DNA from: Marasmius tenuissimus
Taxonomy: Eukaryota; Basidiomycota; Agaricomycetes; Agaricales; Marasmiaceae
Length of the DNA: 64,000 bases
Direction of reading: 5' to 3'
Assembly: GCA_029532415.1 (NCBI GenBank)
Contig: JAQOTA010000037.1
Location: 161,257 to 225,256 of the forward strand
Shown here piece by piece: positions 58,342 to 64,000 of this stretch. The notes under the pieces were generated by a model. It saw only the letters and a list, made by a program, of their open reading frames with translations. It was not told the DNA's origin and ran no database searches. Positions within the stretch are counted from its first letter, which is position 1; each line of letters starts with the position of its first letter. A program made the position numbers and the translations under genes.

Positions 58342-58678
58342 CTGCTGCCAAACTAAAAAAACGGGGCCTTTTTCAAGTTGTCCCCATTGGAAATCGAAAG
58401 AGTGATGTGTAAAATCACATATGTGACGATCTGGCAGTATAGATCGTCACATCGTGGCAGATTAGGACCCTTGGGATCCTTTAGGTCGCCTCAAATTGAG
58501 CGCATCAAATCCGCGCCGAATATCGTCAAATACCCGCCCAGTTATTTGAAGCCTTGCTACGTTGATGAGTGTGAGCTTGTGAACGAGGCGGACAAAGTCT
58601 GATGGTGGGGCTAGAAAAACGATCCCACACTGTCCAGGGTCTGTTCCTCCGAATCCTCCACCAGGTAGCGCCGAAACC

Positions 58679-61600
58679 ATGACGGGACGGAGAGATGAAC
58701 GGCGTAGCACTCTATTCGACGACATATTCCGACAGGGGGATGAGCCTAGTAGAAGAGATGACGGGGAGCTGTGGAAAGGGATCGGCACCCTAATACGTGA
58801 GGGCTCCTCAGAGACAAGGGCCGATAGGGATGTGTGGGCTAATTGGAACCGCAGCGTTGATGGGGAGGAAGATGCTGTACCGACGCAGGAAAGTCCAATG
58901 AAGAAAAAACGAACAAGACGCCCCTGTTCGGGCAGTAGGAGAAGCCACGGCACGACCAAGCGGACTCGGAAAGAACCCACGGCGGTTCGCACGGAGGCAG
59001 AACAACCCACCGTGTTTTTGCCGCTTGTTGGTGAGCAGATGGTAGACGACGAACTCGAAGGGCATGGGTTCGACGCTGGACTATATGAGGAAGGAGCAAC
59101 GGGGGAAGGGACCAGGGTCGAAGACGATGGTTTGGAAGCGTACATGGAGCTCTTTCAAGAGGGGACGGTGGGGTTCGTCCCAGTAGGGACCTATCTCTTC
59201 GTCGTACAGGGATGGGACAAGAAGGGCCGAGAGCCTACGGTGAATATTACTCGATCTGTGATGGTTCAGAGGGATAAGCGGTACTCACATCTTGAACAGG
59301 ACCGATGGTACCACTTTGAGGCGAAACGCGTCGGAGAGGATGTTCAAATAGTCTGTTTTTGTCCCCAGGCAAAGGAACAAGACGATTGCGTACACCGGGA
59401 AACGTATCTCGAGTTTAGGGAGGAGGAGTTTCGTGACCTCGAGGAGAGGGTCTTCCTGCGTACGTTCCATGGTGATCAAATGTTGACCAGATTTCTAACA
59501 CCGATTGGGTAGTGGTTCGTGTTGTGTGGTTCTGGAGAATTCTGGAGGACAACAGGCCCGATGAAGGGCAATTATGGATGAATCGATTCTCTGTCGGCCT
59601 TGGGCAGGAGGGAATTGTTGCTGTAAACAAACGAGCCATCGTATCCTTTCTTGGATCAGACTCGGGCACAGGGGTTTGGACCTGTTCGGAATGCTCAGGT
59701 AACAAGTGCGCGCATAGATCGGCGGGACGAAGACTTTTCGGGGAAGTGATGGGAACTGAGGATGTAGGGGAAAGCCTCGAGCCGGCGTCGAAGGATGAGG
59801 AGGACGTTGTAATGTGTGAGTACCCAAGAAAGTCATTGTGGGGTGGTCTTTGACGCGGGGGCCGTTGTATAGTTTCAGATCGACACGGTGGACGGCTGGA
59901 TGACGTTTCTATCTCCTATCTCCCCGTTCGACCGCCCGCCTGGGCAGAGCTACCCAGCGACCACGCCCACTATCCAAGGCCAGCTATAACAGAGCACCCG
60001 CCGGCGCTGATCGCACTGGGGGCACAAAATCGTAGCCCTTGTGGCCGTACTGACTGTATTGTCGACAATGACCTGAAGGTGGTCAAATCCTGCACCGTTT
60101 ACACGCTGAATCGGTCATGCACAAGCGAGATCGAGCTGGTAGCATGCAGCTCTTGCCCCGCTCGGAAACACTGCTTCGTCGGACCGGAACCGCGTGATGT
60201 GGGACTCTTCAACTACAACAATAGCGTCTTGTTCACCCACGATGTCCTAGACGAATACACAAGTCAATTTACATCCAGCGAGACGCCGTTTGTCTCCTTC
60301 GTCGAGACCACAAACCGAAGGTATGAGCGGTTGGGGTCCAAGTTCGTGAAGGAAGACCTTTTTCGTTCAGTTTGGTTTTCCTACGTCCGCATACAAGACT
60401 TTTCAAAGGATATGTCCTGTAAACGGTGTGGACCGGAACCAGACTGTCTGATATGGGACGGCGTAACGCTCGGCTTCGGAAGGAAGCATCTGACGGATTC
60501 TCTTCGACCCCCCACGTACACCGATGACCATTCGCCGCAACGCCAGAGGTCATATCCACAAAAACCGCAGTTGCTGAATAACGAACTGCCGCTCAGGCGG
60601 CAGATTCGGCGTTGGGTGAAGAATGGGAGGAAGGCAGGAAGAAAACGAGGGGATGAGGATGATGATGGTGGGAACGGGGACCAATCAGAGGACCCATGGA
60701 ACGTTCTGGAGGAGTTCAGGACGATCGTTGGAAACCTGGCGCGCGTGTCGAAAGACCTTGCTCTAGTATTCAGCAACGCTTTTTCACCGACAAAGGAGCC
60801 AAATCCGGCCCTCAAACAGGCGTACGTCGTGTTCTTCGAGCAGGTTGGTGCATTGGTGGATTCCATTAACACAGGAGGCAACTGAAACCAAAGTAATAGG
60901 TGGCAGCTGAAGAATCCGCTCTCCAAATGATCAATTTCAAGTGCTTGACGGTGCTAGATGATTTCGTGAAGACCTCAACTTGGGAGATGGGGTCAAGGCT
61001 GGTAGACATTCCTGCCCTTTACAACGTACTGGAGTTGGAATTTTGGCTAAACGGGAGATATCCAGTGGAGATGGTGAATGTGGCGAAGTGGATGCTCGAG
61101 AGGACGAAGGCGGTTTGGGAGAACACCTGCCGTCGCGACTCCGTCGTGGTGGATCAGGAGTTTGAAGAGACGTCAGCGACATCCTGGATGCAGGTGAGTA
61201 ACATCGAGACTGTTAACAAGAGGGCTGAATCCGATGGGGTTCGAGACCGGGTGCTGCTACAGCCTTCCTCAGATACGTCGAAGACCGGTTTACAAAGGCC
61301 TCAAGAACGATGGTGGTATCGATAACGCACAGGATGGTGAGCGGGGAGGGAAGTGTTCCAAGTACTACTCAACGTACGGGGATAAGCAGCTGACGGGAGG
61401 AATAATGGCGGTGTGGTGTACTCACAGTGTATGCTACGGATTCCACTGCATTGCAAGAGGTGAGGGGCGAAACGACGTGTTTGCAGCGATATACACGCGC
61501 TGGAGGAAGGCTCCAAGAATGGTGATCTATGACTTTGCTTGCGCCCTGGGGCCGTACTGCATGTCAAGAGAGCCATTATTTTTCAAGGAGACGCAGTTTA

Positions 61601-61845
61601 TGATTGATAAATTCCACGCACCGGGACACTCAAAGTGTAGTTCTGCGTGCTTTCTTGCGAACTACGTCGGCACAGACTCCTCCTTAGTGAAGGTAAACAG
61701 CAGCGCTGCCGAGTGCGGGAATAGTGGGATAGGGAGGATAAGGAAGAGCGTGAGCTACATGCGCCAGGACAGGGCAATACTGTACACAAAAGTATTCCTG
61801 TCGGTGTGGAACCGAGGGCAGATGAAGAGGAATGGGCGAATGTAA
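58679..61845 (+). CDS. KDZ transposase with cysteine clusters
   Basis: This is a DNA transposase of the KDZ (Kyakuja-Dileera-Zisupton) superfamily. N-terminal exons carry SWIM-like and CxC-type zinc clusters (VCFCPQAKEQDDCVHRETYL; VWTCSECSGNKCAHRSAGRR). A third exon holds CTVYTLNRSCTSEIELVACS, CSSCPARKHCF and DMSCKRCGPEPDC, of the kind called CxC5/CxC6 clusters associated with KDZ transposases. The C-terminal catalytic part gives GCCYSLPQIRRRPVY, LTGGIMAVWCTHSVCYGFHC, GRNDVFAAIYTRW, VIYDFACALGPYC, FMIDKFHAPGHSKCSSACF and VNSSAAECGNSGIGRIRKSV. The likely acidic triad is D in YDFAC, D in IDKFHA and E in SAAECGN. Introns are at about 59,510, 59,815-59,878, 60,843-60,899 and 61,195-61,230. The catalytic exon is open to its stop at 61,845, so the gene may be active; the joins near 59,510 and 61,220 are not certain. 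Confidence 0.85.
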
Positions 61846-61920
61846 CTCGTTCTATAGAAAATTACATACTCATCGCTAGCGCCTTCCCCTCGTGGTTTGG
61901 TTCGGTCCGTACTTCCGCAA

Positions 61921-62011
61921 GACGCTGATGGCGTAGTGGACAGCTGGTGGCCCACAACTTTTTATGCCTATCGTTAACATGACTCGGAGTTCAAATCCCC
62001 CATTCGCCGTC
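61921..62011 (+). tRNA. tRNA-like sequence
   Basis: An A-box TGGCGTAGTGG (61,929-61,939) and B-box GAGTTCAAATCCC (61,986-61,998) lie at tRNA-like spacing. The ends GACGCTG and CGCCGTC pair over six of seven bases. The T stem has mismatches and the anticodon is not clear (a long variable part or intron is possible). It may be a tRNA gene or a decayed one, just downstream of the KDZ transposase. Confidence 0.35.
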
Positions 62012-62156
62012 ACTCATCACCGCATAGTCTTATTCAAGTCTTATTAATACTGTTATGTAGTCTCAATGTCTGGCAAAGGAAGAGGAATATACACTTTGAT
62101 ATATTTTTCTGAGGGCTGTATCGTACGTGTTCTAACTTCCAAGCTGTACATGGCAG

Positions 62157-63088
62157 TCAAACCGCCTCGAAAAGACGTTCGCGACCAGTCCTGTCGGTGA
62201 AGAAGATGTAGACGTTCCGAACCCACAGCTCTTCGTGTCGCTCATCGTCTCTTCCTGTGAACTATGTCCAGAAAAATCAGCGAAACCGTACAATGAGAGG
62301 CCAGTCTGTCACGTACCAGGTTGCGATTCAGGACGATTCGGCCAGCGTCTATATCCGGCTGCATGTCAATAAGCGCACGAGTCATGACTGAAAGGGTAGG
62401 ATAGCGAGTGAGAACGATGTCGGCCCGTTCTCGCGTTACGCCGGGTATTTGCAGGAGCATCCGACGCCTCATCTCGAGGTCCTGTAGTGGGCTGGTGGCA
62501 ATAGACCTGAGGTGAGATGTTTGATAGATGACGGATGCAGTAATTCTTACACTGTCTTGAGAAGGGCTGTGAAAGGGTATCAGGAACCTATACATTCGAG
62601 GTTGAATCCGTGGACTTACCATTCATATACGAGAGGATGCAGTGGGTGGCGTCGCGAATGTTACTGGCCTTGCGATACATGCAAGGATAGGCGACTTCGA
62701 GCTTGGTGAATGCATCGTCAAGGCTCTGCCTTGGACCAAATTCGGGGGAGTCCTCGTGATCCCCATAGACTAGAATCGCCGTCCGTTGACTGAGCCGCGT
62801 CTGGCCATGCTTTGCACGGAAGGACTCCAGGAAATCGTTGAGGTTCCCAACTGCTATGAAGATCCTAGCCGCCATTTCGTCAATCCAGAGCAGGGTGAGG
62901 CGCGAGCTGGAAACGCCGGGAACATTGAGAAACGAGATAGACATGAAGTGTTGATCCGTATCCTGGCTTGCCGCGACCGCAATGCGCCCGCCCATGAGCT
63001 GTTCGTCTATGAGGGCTTCCAGTCTAGGCTTGAGTTCGTCATAGACCAAGTGCAGGTCGCCTGAAAGTTCGATCTTTGCAGGGGGCAT
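62157..63088 (-). CDS. ERCC4/helix-hairpin-helix protein, Eme1/Mms4-like
   Basis: Four exons on the minus strand start MPPAKIELSGDLHLVYDELK at 63,088. They run through TAILVYGDHED and SLDDAFTKLEVAYPCMYRKA, join across an intron to ALLKT|VSIATSPLQDLEMRRRMLL, and end, after a further intron, FTGRDDERHEELWVRNV...LFEAV at 62,157. The segment LLQIPGVTRERADIVLTRYP is a helix-hairpin-helix like those at the C-terminus of XPF/MUS81-family nucleases. The layout (a weak nuclease-like domain lacking the GDxxERK signature, then HhH) is closest to Eme1/Mms4, the non-catalytic partner of the Mus81 Holliday-junction nuclease. The family call is from memory of motifs. Exon joins are clean. Confidence 0.45.
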
Positions 63089-63344
63089 GGTTGAAAGATA
63101 AGGGGGAGAGGATACAGATAAGAGGGAAGAAGAAAATTTGAAGAGAAATTTGATTTTCTTTCGCCTTTTAGACGGATGCGTTCGGGGTCCGGCCTGATAA
63201 TTCGATGACACGTGCAACATTGGGAGCGGCGAGGTGACCGACCGTCGCGTGGCAAGTCATGAAGAAACAGAGCGTCAGTGATTAGTCGAGAGGGACATAA
63301 CCTCACATACGTACCTGTAGGGAAACCATGTTCCTTCGGATTCG

Positions 63345-64000
63345 GAGAATACTCCTGGCCCAGCCATTGTCAGAGGGCGGTGAAAAGTCCCTCTGTAGAG
63401 GTCTTCACGCCTCGCGGGGACGACTCCCTACCCACCAACAAGCAACTCACGCAGTGACGATTCCCTCTACAGCAAAGGGGGAATATTCCCCGTGTATGGA
63501 TCTTCAAGCCACGCGGAGACGGATCCCCACCCACGCACAAGTAACCTGCACGGTGATAATTCCCTCTCCAGCAACCGATCTCCTCAGCGAGGAATATTCC
63601 CTCCTCACAAACGTCGATCCGTAGCGGTGAGCTTTCACCAGTCACCACCCACAACCTATACGGATATGGAGCATCAGCGAAAATCTGGAGAGGGAAAAAT
63701 CTCCGTGTACATACCTGAGGGGGAGGATTCCCTGTGTACGAATCTTCAGGCCACGCGGAGACGAATCCCCACCCACGCACAAGTAACCTGCGCGGTGATA
63801 ACTCCCTCTCCAGCAACCGATCTCCCCAGCGAGGAATATTCCCTCCCCACAAACGTCGATCCGTAGCGGTGAGTTTTCACCACCCACAGCCTATACGGAT
63901 ATGGAGCATCAGCGGAAAATCTGGACAGGGAAAGATCTCCGTGTACATACCTGAGGGGAGGATTCCCTGTGTACGAATCTTCAGGCTACGCGGAGACGGA
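63345..64000. repeat. Minisatellite array 2, about 240-bp units, continues past the window
   Basis: Units marked by CACGCGGAGACG recur at about 63,512, 63,753 and 63,988, giving a period near 240 bp. Each unit has GGAATATTCC-type palindromes (about 63,481, 63,591 and 63,833), GAGAGGGAAAAATCTCC and the phrase GTCGATCCGTAGCGGTGAG. The monomer differs from array 1 but is built from the same G-run/AATATT/C-run modules. It runs off the end of the window. Confidence 0.85.

Noticed and set aside
58462..59145. Long minus-strand frame opposite the KDZ transposase
   Set aside because: It lies antisense to exons whose product fits the KDZ family, has Ser/Pro-rich composition typical of shadow frames and shows no domain.

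Overview
The window reads as nuclear DNA of a filamentous basidiomycete, most likely an agaricomycete. Genes are cut by many short introns (about 45-75 bp, GT-AG, some GC-AG). The content is also typical of that group: NACHT NTPases, GH16 glucanases, VAC8, F-box proteins, a KDZ transposase with cysteine clusters, and a TET/JBP-type 2OG-Fe(II) dioxygenase. I cannot name the genus.

Region A (1 to about 34,050) is a tandem array with a period of about 14 kb. Each unit carries a NACHT NTPase gene (397-3188, 13530-16357, 28426-31196), then a decayed 3' piece of a GH16 gene (about 3598-4082, 16800-17140, 33290-34046), then several kb of duplicated decayed sequence, then a longer GH16 gene (10592-12352, 24902-26658). 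NACHT copy 1 has a one-base frameshift; copies 2 and 3 read through. Both long GH16 copies have frame breaks, and copy 1 has lost the catalytic nucleophile Glu. Unit 2 also holds a piece of an RPB2 gene. Unit 3 has two insertions that the other units lack.

Region B (34,580-43,510) is mostly single-copy. It holds VAC8 (minus), a decayed Dal5-like MFS transporter whose last exon is split by a 180-bp Harbinger/Tourist-type MITE, and an RNase H gene (minus).

Region C (43,600 to the window end) is bracketed by two minisatellite arrays (about 43,606-44,520 and 63,345-64,000) that share GGAATATTCC-type palindromes. Between them are two F-box genes, a coiled-coil gene, a viroplasmin-like small gene, a TET/JBP dioxygenase, a chromo-shadow-domain gene, two low-complexity hypotheticals, a KDZ transposase with an apparently complete catalytic domain, and an ERCC4/Eme1-like gene. 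TET/JBP genes and KDZ transposons are known to be associated in fungi. I infer that this block is a large KDZ-type mobile element, or the remains of several, carrying DNA- and chromatin-modifying cargo. This is the most interesting part of the window.

Exon limits are by eye, from splice motifs and family conservation. Homopolymer indels in the tandem array could be real decay or assembly error in near-identical repeats.
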